Origin: FEN-1279 sp964400285
GTDB taxonomy: Bacteria > Bacteroidota > Ignavibacteria > Tepidaquicellales > Tepidaquicellaceae
Length of the DNA stretch: 64,000 nucleotides
Reading direction: 5' to 3'
Assembly (NCBI GenBank): GCA_964400285.1
Contig: CAYNTK010000008.1
Span: forward strand, 62,001 to 126,000
Under the pieces are notes generated by a model. That model saw nothing but the letters and a program-made list of their open reading frames with translations. It had not been told where the DNA came from and did not search any database. The first letter of the stretch is position 1; each line of letters begins with the position of its first letter. The translations under genes were made by a program, and so were the position numbers. Positions 1-8,681 of the stretch are shown here, piece by piece.

Positions 1-45
1 GCTTGTAAAATAACAGAATTGAAATATTAAAGACACTAAATAAAA

Positions 46-66
46 GGGAGCTAAGCTCCCTTTTTT
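46..66. terminator. Bidirectional Rho-independent terminator
   Basis: A perfect GGGAG/CTCCC stem (extendable to GGGAGCT/AGCTCCC) is followed by six T on the plus strand and preceded by an A-rich stretch that gives a T-rich tail on the minus strand. It could end both a plus-strand gene left of the window and the minus-strand P-loop gene that stops at 90. Confidence 0.75.
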
Positions 67-89
67 ATTTTATATAATACAGATTAATT

Positions 90-809
90 TTATTTATTAT
101 AATTTTCCCAGAGTTTCGTGAAGACCTCGTCCAGTGCGGGACCAAGAAGAGTGGGGTCATCGGTTTTAGAAGGCATATTTTCAAAAATTACATAAGGAAC
201 ATCGATACCATTTATATTAATATGAGTAGTTGTTCCTTCTATCACTTCATGGAAGTCAACTTCTTTATACATTTTTTCGAGTTTGGCATCAGGTAGTCCG
301 TGCTCAAGAATGCTATCAGGTTTATCTGGATTAAATCTCTTTCTATTTTTTCTAAGTGATTCTTCGAAAGGAACATTAACATAAAGAATTGCAGCACCTT
401 TCAGTAATTCTTGTGACAAATGTTTAAATGCTTCCTTATATCCGCCATGCTCTGTCCCACGGGAGAATTCTATTAAGTAAGTAATTTCATTTTCTTTCCC
501 TTTATCATCTCGGACGTGTTTAGCATAGTCGAGAGAAATTCTTTCTATTAATAAATGCCAGAGATATTCTTCTTTAAAATATCCATCTGAAGTTGAATGA
601 AGTCTCGGTTGCCCAAATTTTTTTTCAAGAATGTCATCTTCCTCAAACCATGTCCAAAGCATTGGAAAATCATCTATATCTGTGATTTTGCCAAGATGAA
701 ATCTATTCCTTCTTTCTTCAAGCCCAAGATTTTTTACATAATGTATAATTTCGGATTTACCTGAAGCGGGCCTGCCAAGCAAAATAATTTTTTCGAATAT
801 TTCTTTCAT
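90..809 (-). CDS. P-loop kinase-like ATP-binding protein of unknown substrate
   Basis: About 239 residues. A Walker A motif GRPASGKSE lies near the N-terminus, right after a short hydrophobic beta strand (KIILL), as in small nucleoside or shikimate-type kinases. No lid or substrate motif that I recognise is present, so the substrate is unknown. The reading frame opens 14 codons earlier, at 851, but I chose the ATG at 809 because it places the P-loop at the usual distance from the start and drops a non-conserved-looking AT-rich extension. No signal peptide or membrane segment; a cytoplasmic enzyme is likely. The neighbour kgd is divergent, so this is probably a single-gene unit ending at the hairpin at 46-66. 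Confidence 0.6.
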   Translation of the reverse strand: MKEIFEKIILLGRPASGKSEIIHYVKNLGLEERRNRFHLGKITDIDDFPMLWTWFEEDDILEKKFGQPRLHSTSDGYFKEEYLWHLLIERISLDYAKHVRDDKGKENEITYLIEFSRGTEHGGYKEAFKHLSQELLKGAAILYVNVPFEESLRKNRKRFNPDKPDSILEHGLPDAKLEKMYKEVDFHEVIEGTTTHININGIDVPYVIFENMPSKTDDPTLLGPALDEVFTKLWENYNK

Positions 810-956
810 ATAATTTCTTTTAAATGATTTGTAAATTGGTGTAAAATACAAATAAAAAGGTTTTCATTCAATTGAGTATGTATAAATTTAAAAAATAAAA
901 ATCGAATTTTTAAAGCAGAAAAATCGTTTTCATTTATGTATAAATAAATAATAATT

Positions 957-3900
957 ATGAACATAGAGGATTTAACTAAAGAGCAAAAAGAAAAAATATC
1001 CGAATTTGGAGTTAACACTTGGTATGTTTTAGAACTTTTAAATGAATATGAAAATGCCCCCGATTCTGTGAGCGATTACTGGCAAAAATTTTTTGAATCT
1101 ATTGAGATAAATATTTCTAAATCTAAAAAACAGATTAGTGGTAAAGAAAAAGATATTAAAAAATCTAAACAAAAAAGTATAACCAATAAAAAAGATATCG
1201 AAGAATCTGTCCCGATTAGAGGAGCTGGTGTTAAGATTATAGAGAATATGGATAATAGTTTAACGATTCCTGTTGCAACCTCACTTAGAACTATTCCCGT
1301 TAAAGTTCTTGAAGAGAACAGAAGAATAATAAATAATTATCTAAATAAAGCAGATAAGGGTAAAGTCTCTTATACTCATTTAGTTGGTTGGGCTATCGTT
1401 AAAGCTCTCGAAGAAATACCCGTTTTAAATTATGCATTTGGTTTGCTTGATGGTGAACCGCAAGTAATTAAAAGAAAAGATGTTAACATTGGACTTGCAA
1501 TTGATTTAATAAAGAAAGATGGAAGCCGCTCACTAATAGTTCCAAATATTAAAAAAGCGAACGAACTAAACTTTGAAGAATTTTTCTTTGCTTATAATGA
1601 TATAATTAACAGAGCAAGAATTAATAAAATTGAAGTTTCTGATTTTCAAGATACTACAATATCATTAACAAACCCTGGTACGATTGGAACAGTATCCTCT
1701 AATCCACGTTTGATGGTAGGGCAGGGTGCTATCATTGCTACAGGTAGTATAGATTTCCCTTCAGGGTTTCAAGGTGTTACAAAAGAAGTTATATCAAAAC
1801 TCGGAATCAGCAAGATTATGAATGTCACAAGCACTTATGACCACAGAATTATACAAGGTGCTGAATCTGGATTATTTTTAAAGAAGTTACACGAGTTGTT
1901 GATTGGGGAACAAAATTTCTACGAAAATATTTTTCAAGATTTAAAAATTCCAACAAGACCTGTTCATTGGATACCAGATAATAACCCCGAAGATTTCAGT
2001 GGAAATACTAACTTAAAAGAAATCGAAAAAAATGCTAAAGTTATACAAATGATAAATATGTTTCGTGTTCGTGGACATTTATTGTCGAATCTTGACCCGC
2101 TAAATCCAAAAGCACAGTATCATAAAGAACTTGACCCGGTTAATTACGGATTTACAGTTTGGGATTATGATAGAGAATTTATAACTGATGGTCTTGGCGG
2201 ATTTAGAACCGCAAAACTTCGTGATATTCTCGATATGCTACACCAAACCTATTGCGAAAATATCGGAGTTGAATATAGACATATTCAAGACCCGGAAGAG
2301 AAACTTTGGCTTCAGAATAATATGGAATCGGTGAGAAATACTCCCGTTTATAATTCGCATATAAAAAGAAATATTTTATTTAAACTTTTGCAAGCGGAAA
2401 ATTTTGAAAAATTTATCGACAAAAAATATCTCGGTCATAAAAGATTCTCGCTCGAAGGTTCTGAAACTTTAATTCCTGTTTTGGATTTTCTTTTTAATGA
2501 AGCAGCAAATGACAAAGTTCAAGAGGTTATGATGGGAATGGCTCACAGAGGAAGGTTAAATGTTCTTGCTAATATCATCGGCAAACCTCTTTATTCCATT
2601 TTTTCGGAGTTTGAGGATATAGTTGATATAAATTCAGTTCAGGGTTCAGGTGATGTTAAGTATCATCTCGGGGCTTCGGGAATTTATAGAACTTTTTATG
2701 GCGATGAAATAAAAGTCTCTGTCGCATCGAATCCTTCTCACCTTGAATTCGTCAATCCTGTTGTCGAAGGAATTGTCAGAGCAAAACAAAAAAATCTCGG
2801 TGATACGGAAAAAAATAAAATTATTCCCGTTTTAATTCACGGTGATGCGGCTTTCGCAGGTGAGGGTATTGTTGCAGAAACACTAAATCTTTCTCAGCTT
2901 CAAGGGTATAGCACAGGTGGAACTATTCATATTATTATAAATAATCAAATCGGATTTACTACTCCTCCCGTAGATGCTCGCTCATCTGTTTATGCCTCCG
3001 ATGTTGCTAAAATGGTCCAAGCTCCGATTTTCCACGTAAATGGTGATGACCCCGAATCCGCATTGTGGGTTATGAAACTTGCTTATGAATATAGAATGAA
3101 GTTTAAAAAAGATGTCGTGGTCGATATTCTTTCTTATAGAAGACTTGGACATAATGAAACAGACGAACCCGGTTTTACTCAACCGATTATGTATAAACTT
3201 ATTAAAGAGCATAAATCGGTAACGCAATTATATAAAGAAAGATTGATAAAGGAAAGAATTGTAAACGACGATGATATTTCCGAAATGGAAAATAAAATTC
3301 ACAATGCAATGGATATAGACTATACAAAAGCACACAAAGACTCGCTTGAATTCAAAACTGATATTCCGCTTGCCGTTACTAATGAAAAAATTTCTTCGTA
3401 TAAAACAAACGAACCGACAGGAGTTGCAATCGATAAATTAAATTTGATTTCGGAAAAAATTTCTTCCCTGCCTTACGATTTTCGCCTGCATCCTAAGCTT
3501 TCAAAATTTTTTGAAATGAGAAAAGATTTTTCGGATAAAGATATTAAAATAGATTGGGCTTTTGCCGAATCACTTGCGTTTGGAAGTTTATTGCTCGAAG
3601 GAAATCCAATTCGCCTTAGCGGACAAGATAGCTCACGAGGAACGTTTTCTCAAAGGCATATCGTTATTACAGATATGAATAATGGACAGGAATATATTCC
3701 ATTGAATTATATTTCCAATACTCAGGCGAAAATCGAACCACTGGATAGTTTGCTTTCTGAAGCTGCAGTACTTGGTTTTGAATATGGATATAGCACTGCT
3801 GACCCCGTTACTCTGGTTTTATGGGAAGCACAATTCGGTGATTTTGCAAATGCAGCTCAGGTGATTATTGATAATTTTATTGTTAGCTCATATTCCAAAT

Positions 3901-4574
3901 GGAAACTTCCAAATAACCTTGTTATGTTACTTCCTCACGGGCAGGAAGGTCAGGGCTCGGAGCATTCGAGTGCACGACTGGAAAGATTTTTGACCCTTTG
4001 TGCAGACGGTAATATGTTTGTCACGAATCCAACTACACCAGCTCAATATTTCCATTTATTAAGACGTCAGGCAAAGAGTAAGGAAAGAAGACCTCTGGTA
4101 ATTATGACTCCAAAAAGTTTATTAAGACATCCTGATGCCCGTTCGAATAAATCTGAATTCACAAATGGTAGTTTTAAAACTGTTCTTGACGACGAAATTG
4201 TGAAAAAAGAAAATATCAAAAAAATAATTTTAACCAGTGGAAAAGTATATTATGATTTAATAAACTTTAAAGAAGAAAAAAATATAAGCGATACAGCGAT
4301 TATAAGAATTGAGCAATATTATCCTCATCCTAAAGAAGAGTTAATCGAAATTTTAAAATCTTATAAAAATTTTGAAAAACTTATATGGGTACAGGAAGAA
4401 CCTGCTAATATGGGTGCAATGGCATTTATGAAATTGCGTCTGAATGAAAAAATGTTCCCGAACAAAAAAATAGAATTCGTTTCTCGAAAAAGCAGTCCGT
4501 CTCCCGCTCCCGGCTCATATAAAATATGGGCAGAAACGCAGAAACAAATTATAGAAAAAGCTTTTAATATTTAA
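957..4574 (+). CDS. kgd: Multifunctional 2-oxoglutarate dehydrogenase E1/E2 (Kgd/OdhA type)
   Basis: 1205 residues, close to the length of actinobacterial Kgd/OdhA. Order seen: a short N-terminal segment with the NTWYVLELLNEY and SVSDYWQKFF signatures (about 1-50), a charged linker, an E2 succinyltransferase catalytic domain (about 90-320) with the acyltransferase histidine in DHRIIQGAESG (H296), then a full thiamine-diphosphate E1 domain (about 360-1205) with GMAHRGRLNVL (527-537) and the ThDP/Mg motif from GDAAFAGEG to NNQIGF (629-667). There is no lipoyl domain, as in the actinobacterial enzymes, so it would need a lipoylated E2 from elsewhere. Known family role: oxidative decarboxylation of 2-oxoglutarate in the TCA cycle. 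A single-gene unit with a long AT-rich downstream gap. Kgd versus OdhA activity cannot be told from sequence alone. Confidence 0.93.
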   Translation: MNIEDLTKEQKEKISEFGVNTWYVLELLNEYENAPDSVSDYWQKFFESIEINISKSKKQISGKEKDIKKSKQKSITNKKDIEESVPIRGAGVKIIENMDNSLTIPVATSLRTIPVKVLEENRRIINNYLNKADKGKVSYTHLVGWAIVKALEEIPVLNYAFGLLDGEPQVIKRKDVNIGLAIDLIKKDGSRSLIVPNIKKANELNFEEFFFAYNDIINRARINKIEVSDFQDTTISLTNPGTIGTVSSNPRLMVGQGAIIATGSIDFPSGFQGVTKEVISKLGISKIMNVTSTYDHRIIQGAESGLFLKKLHELLIGEQNFYENIFQDLKIPTRPVHWIPDNNPEDFSGNTNLKEIEKNAKVIQMINMFRVRGHLLSNLDPLNPKAQYHKELDPVNYGFTVWDYDREFITDGLGGFRTAKLRDILDMLHQTYCENIGVEYRHIQDPEEKLWLQNNMESVRNTPVYNSHIKRNILFKLLQAENFEKFIDKKYLGHKRFSLEGSETLIPVLDFLFNEAANDKVQEVMMGMAHRGRLNVLANIIGKPLYSIFSEFEDIVDINSVQGSGDVKYHLGASGIYRTFYGDEIKVSVASNPSHLEFVNPVVEGIVRAKQKNLGDTEKNKIIPVLIHGDAAFAGEGIVAETLNLSQLQGYSTGGTIHIIINNQIGFTTPPVDARSSVYASDVAKMVQAPIFHVNGDDPESALWVMKLAYEYRMKFKKDVVVDILSYRRLGHNETDEPGFTQPIMYKLIKEHKSVTQLYKERLIKERIVNDDDISEMENKIHNAMDIDYTKAHKDSLEFKTDIPLAVTNEKISSYKTNEPTGVAIDKLNLISEKISSLPYDFRLHPKLSKFFEMRKDFSDKDIKIDWAFAESLAFGSLLLEGNPIRLSGQDSSRGTFSQRHIVITDMNNGQEYIPLNYISNTQAKIEPLDSLLSEAAVLGFEYGYSTADPVTLVLWEAQFGDFANAAQVIIDNFIVSSYSKWKLPNNLVMLLPHGQEGQGSEHSSARLERFLTLCADGNMFVTNPTTPAQYFHLLRRQAKSKERRPLVIMTPKSLLRHPDARSNKSEFTNGSFKTVLDDEIVKKENIKKIILTSGKVYYDLINFKEEKNISDTAIIRIEQYYPHPKEELIEILKSYKNFEKLIWVQEEPANMGAMAFMKLRLNEKMFPNKKIEFVSRKSSPSPAPGSYKIWAETQKQIIEKAFNI

Positions 4575-4941
4575 TTTTATTAAATACTGTATTTAGTAAC
4601 AATACAACATCATAGGTATTATCCAAAAAAATGTATTAATTTATACCTTGATTATTATATTTATATACCATATAATAATATGGTAATTATCGTTCTTAAA
4701 AAAAATTACAATTAGAAATTGTTGCAAACACCGTTTCTACAACAAAAATCAGATAAAATTGCTCATTTATTTTTATTTAAAATATTGATATATAATGATT
4801 TATTATGACGAGCAACAAAACTGCAACAAAACTGCAACGGTTTTTTTCAATTTTCTGGAAATCTTAAACTATTTAAATTAATATTTTATATTGATTTAAT
4901 GAAAATTATTTAAAATTTTACTATAATAACTATTAAATAAT
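4575..4941. other. 367-base intergenic region with small repeats
   Basis: No gene is visible. It holds an 8-bp inverted repeat TACCATAT/ATATGGTA (4666-4685) without a T tail, and a tandem repeat of the unit GCAACAAAACT (4812-4822 and 4823-4833) followed by a third GCAAC. The remainder is AT-rich and presumably contains the promoter of the prolyl oligopeptidase gene at 4942. I see no clear promoter boxes. Confidence 0.5.
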
Positions 4942-7041
4942 ATGAAAAAAATAATATTATTCGCAATAATTAGTATGTGTATAAACTCCACTGTTTCTTT
5001 TTCCCAAATCAAATACCCCGATACGAAAAAAATCCGACATTCCGACAGGTACTTCGGTGTTGATGTAAAAGACGATTATCAATGGATGGAAGACCAGCAG
5101 CATCCTGATTTGAAAGATTGGATTAAAGCACAAAATGAAGTAACTCAAGATTATTTAAGCAATATACCTTATCGGGAAAAAATAAAACAACGACTTACCG
5201 AATTAGTCGATTTCCCAAAATATTCCGCACCTTTTAAACAAGGTGAATTTTATTATTTTTATAAAAATGATGGATTACAAAATCATAGTGTCCTTTACAG
5301 ACAAAAGGATTTAGATTCTGAACCTGAAGTCTTTATTGACCCTAATACATTTTCCGAAGATGGAACAGTTTCACTTCAGAACCTTTCTTTTTCTAAAGAC
5401 AATAAATATTGTGTTTATGGCATTTCAAGAGCAGGTTCAGATTGGAGAGAATTTTTCGTTATGGATGTCAAAACAAAAAAATTACTCGATGATCATCTCG
5501 AATGGATTAAATTTTCAGGAGCTTCATGGCTTGGTGACGGTTTCTTTTATAGCAGATATGAAAAACCTGAAGAAGGAAAACTCCTTTCATCTAAAAATGA
5601 AAATCCGAAAATATATTTTCACATTGTTGGTACCAGCCAGAGTGAAGATAAATTAATTTATGCCGATACTTTGAAACAGTGGGTTTCTATTTATACATCT
5701 GAAGATGAAAAGTTTATTTTTAAAAGTATTAGTAAAGTTGGATTCAACGGAAATCAGCTTTATTATAAAAGGGCAGGCGAATCGGATTTTAAATTGATTA
5801 AAGACGATTTTGATTTCGATATGTATCCGATTAATAACACTGATGATGAAATGTTCCTTTTTACAAATATTAATGCTCCTAAAAATAAAATTGTTAAATT
5901 TAACCTGAATAAAAGCGAAATAACATTAGATGATTTAATACCTGAAACAAAAGACGTGCTTTCAGGAGCTTCTTTTTGCAGAGGAAAATTTATTGTTGAA
6001 TATAGAGTCGATGTTACCGACAGACTTTACATTTACGGTCTGGATGGTAAATACAGTAGTGAAATAAAATTACCCGCACTTGGTTCCTCTGGTGTATCAG
6101 TTAGCGATAAAAATGACCCCGAAATATTTTATACTTTTACTTCTTTTATTTATCCTTTTTTGATATACAAATATGATGTTGACAAAGAATACTCAGAGTT
6201 GTTTAAGACTACTGAAGTAAAGTTTAGCACAGATGGATATGAAACGAAACAGGTCTTTTATCCAAGTAAAGACGGTACAAATATTCCTATGTTTATAATT
6301 TATAAAAAGGATTTAGTTTTAAATAGTAATAATCCCGCTTGGCTTTACGCATATGGTGGATTCAATGCAAGTATGACACCTTCATTCAGTGCTTCTCGAA
6401 TGCTTTTTCTCGAAAATGGTGGCATTGTTGCAATAGCAAATTTAAGGGGAGGTGGAGAATATGGAGAAGATTGGCATCAGGCAGGAATGCTTTTAAAAAA
6501 ACAAAATGTATTCGACGATTTTATTGCTGCTGCTGAGTATTTAATAAATAATAAATATACTTCATCTGATAAATTGGCTATCGAAGGTGGTTCGAATGGT
6601 GGTCTATTAATCGGTGCTGTTATTAATCAAAGACCTGAACTATTCAAAGTTGCATTACCTGTTGTTGGTGTAATGGATATGTTAAGATTTCATAAATTTA
6701 CAATTGGTTGGTCGTGGGTAACAGAATATGGCTCGAGCGAAGACTCTATTGGATTTAATAATCTTATTAAGTATTCTCCGTATCATAACTTAAAAGAAGG
6801 TATTAAATACCCAGCAACGTTGGTGTTTACATCTGACCACGATGATAGAGTCGTCCCTGCTCATTCATTTAAATACATCGCAAAATTACAAGAAGTTTAT
6901 AAAGGAGATAATCCTGTTTTAATTAGAATTGAAACAGATGCAGGGCATGGTTTTGGAAGGTCTATTAAAAAAATTATAGATGAACAAACTGATAAATGGT
7001 CGTTCGTATTTTACAATTTAGGTATGAATCTAAAATTTTAA
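4942..7041 (+). CDS. Secreted prolyl oligopeptidase (family S9A)
   Basis: 699 residues with an N-terminal signal peptide (MKKIILFAIISMCINS then VSFSQ), so probably periplasmic or exported. An N-terminal seven-bladed propeller region (about 25-430) is followed by the alpha/beta-hydrolase domain. The catalytic triad is visible: serine in GGSNGGLLIG (S551), aspartate in the DHDDRVVP motif (around 634-635) and histidine in DAGHGFG (H669). The start region YPDTKKIRHSDRYFG.DVKDDYQWMED is the usual S9A N-terminus. Length matches porcine and bacterial prolyl endopeptidases (about 690-730). It hydrolyses short peptides after proline; here it likely supports peptide scavenging. It stands alone, with convergent kinase genes downstream. 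Confidence 0.93.
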   Translation: MKKIILFAIISMCINSTVSFSQIKYPDTKKIRHSDRYFGVDVKDDYQWMEDQQHPDLKDWIKAQNEVTQDYLSNIPYREKIKQRLTELVDFPKYSAPFKQGEFYYFYKNDGLQNHSVLYRQKDLDSEPEVFIDPNTFSEDGTVSLQNLSFSKDNKYCVYGISRAGSDWREFFVMDVKTKKLLDDHLEWIKFSGASWLGDGFFYSRYEKPEEGKLLSSKNENPKIYFHIVGTSQSEDKLIYADTLKQWVSIYTSEDEKFIFKSISKVGFNGNQLYYKRAGESDFKLIKDDFDFDMYPINNTDDEMFLFTNINAPKNKIVKFNLNKSEITLDDLIPETKDVLSGASFCRGKFIVEYRVDVTDRLYIYGLDGKYSSEIKLPALGSSGVSVSDKNDPEIFYTFTSFIYPFLIYKYDVDKEYSELFKTTEVKFSTDGYETKQVFYPSKDGTNIPMFIIYKKDLVLNSNNPAWLYAYGGFNASMTPSFSASRMLFLENGGIVAIANLRGGGEYGEDWHQAGMLLKKQNVFDDFIAAAEYLINNKYTSSDKLAIEGGSNGGLLIGAVINQRPELFKVALPVVGVMDMLRFHKFTIGWSWVTEYGSSEDSIGFNNLIKYSPYHNLKEGIKYPATLVFTSDHDDRVVPAHSFKYIAKLQEVYKGDNPVLIRIETDAGHGFGRSIKKIIDEQTDKWSFVFYNLGMNLKF

Positions 7042-7112
7042 CTGTTGTTAATTTATAATCAGTAATTTATCTGGTAATAATATATAACCGCTATGTAAAT
7101 ATATGGAATAGC

Positions 7113-7134
7113 TTACTTTAAATAAAGTAATTTA
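7113..7134. terminator. AT-only hairpin between convergent genes
   Basis: TTACTTTA/TAAAGTAA, an 8-bp stem with a 2-base gap, is followed by TTTAT. It sits between the prolyl oligopeptidase stop at 7041 and the minus-strand kinase stop at 7163, the right place for a terminator. The stem is weak, so this is tentative. Confidence 0.35.
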
Positions 7135-7162
7135 TACTGGTAGATTACTCTCAAAAAAATCA

Positions 7163-8674
7163 CTAATCTGATAACTTCCATTTTGGCAGTGTGAAAAAGA
7201 ATGTAGTCCCTTTTTTGGGTGTGCTTTTTACCCAAATTTGCCCTTTATTTTTTTCAACCAGTTCTTTTGTAAGAATTAGTCCTAAACCTGTCCCTTCTTC
7301 GTTTGATGTTCCAAGATTAGAAAATTGTGAATCAATTCTGAATAGTTTTGCAATATTCTTCATTTCTATACCAATTCCAGTATCTGTAATTTCTATCTGA
7401 ACAAATTTATCCTTTTCTTTTGAAGAAATTTTTACAGAACCTCCAAATTTTGTAAATTTAATACCATTTGAAATTAGATTCTGAAGTATGCTTCTTAACA
7501 TATTTTGGTCAGCATAAACATAAGTGTTTAAATCAATTTCATTTATTAATTTTATTCTCTTTGTTATTGCATTACTGTTGAAAACTTCAAGAGATTTAAA
7601 AACCTCCTCATATAAATCGATTTTTATAGGTTGGTATTCTATCCTTCCAGTTTGTATTCTTGACCATTGTAATAAGTTATCTACCAGATTATAAACAGTT
7701 TTGGCTGATGTGTGTATATAACCTGCATATTCTTTAATTTCTGCTGGTGTAAGTTCGTGTAACTCTTCAAGCAATACAGTAGAGAAACCCAGAAGACCGT
7801 TAAATGGACTTCTTAAATCGTGTGCAATAATCGAGAAAAATTTATCTTTACTAATATTAAGATTTTTAAGTTCATCTGCATATTGCTGAAGTTTTTCCAT
7901 TTGCTTTTTTCTTTCGGTTATATTAACCATTATACCCACTATAGAATTCTTACCATCAGGAGTAGTTTCTTTTTGCAAAAAATCTTCAATCCATATATAT
8001 TGTCCATCTGCTTTTTTACAAGGATATTCGACTTTTAGATTTTTTGATCCATTTTCACTTAACCAATCATATATTATTTTTTCAATTTTTTTTGCGTAAT
8101 CAGGATGAACAATAGAATTTATGAATTTGTCATTTTCAGTAAATAAATAAGGAGGATAACCAAGCATATCTGTTACATTATCCGATATAAAATTATTAGG
8201 TCCGCTCGTTTCATAGAGCACCATATCAGGAAAATTCTTAAAAATTAATGCCAAGCGAGATTGCATCTTTGCAATTTCACTTTCGGCTTTTTTTCTTTCC
8301 GAAATATCTCGTGATGTCGCTATAACTACATCTTTCCCAAGATATTTGCCTTTATTAAGAATTACATCTTTAGGAAAAATCTCGCCGTTTTTTCTTCTTC
8401 CCCAAAATTCAAATTTTTGTGTAATACCTTTATACGCTTCTTCGATGTGTTTTGCTATAACTTTATAATCATTTTTTCCAGGTGCAGATAGGAATTCAGG
8501 TGTGTTTCCTATAAATTCTTCTCTACTATATCCATACATTTCAATTGCACCATTGTTGACCTCCAAAAATATTCCATTTTCATCTTGTATGTATATAGCT
8601 TCACTAATTGTATTGAAAATGTCTCTATAATCTATTTCTAAAGATGCTTCTGTTTTTATTGAAGATTTTTTCAT
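7163..8674 (-). CDS. PAS-PAS sensor histidine kinase, cytoplasmic
   Basis: 503 residues, no membrane segment. Two PAS domains (about 16-130 and 143-258, each ending in a PAC-like ...ISERKK or ITERKK stretch) precede a HisKA dimerisation domain with H-box FFSIIAHDLRSPFNG (H285), and an HATPase_c domain with N-box NLISNGIKFT, DTGIGIEMKN and GTGLGLILTK. There is no receiver domain. Its start lies 7 bases after the stop of the hybrid kinase encoded upstream (10850-8682), so the two are almost certainly co-transcribed and may act together. The PAS ligand is unknown. Confidence 0.88.
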   Translation of the reverse strand: MKKSSIKTEASLEIDYRDIFNTISEAIYIQDENGIFLEVNNGAIEMYGYSREEFIGNTPEFLSAPGKNDYKVIAKHIEEAYKGITQKFEFWGRRKNGEIFPKDVILNKGKYLGKDVVIATSRDISERKKAESEIAKMQSRLALIFKNFPDMVLYETSGPNNFISDNVTDMLGYPPYLFTENDKFINSIVHPDYAKKIEKIIYDWLSENGSKNLKVEYPCKKADGQYIWIEDFLQKETTPDGKNSIVGIMVNITERKKQMEKLQQYADELKNLNISKDKFFSIIAHDLRSPFNGLLGFSTVLLEELHELTPAEIKEYAGYIHTSAKTVYNLVDNLLQWSRIQTGRIEYQPIKIDLYEEVFKSLEVFNSNAITKRIKLINEIDLNTYVYADQNMLRSILQNLISNGIKFTKFGGSVKISSKEKDKFVQIEITDTGIGIEMKNIAKLFRIDSQFSNLGTSNEEGTGLGLILTKELVEKNKGQIWVKSTPKKGTTFFFTLPKWKLSD

Positions 8675-8681
8675 TACTTTG

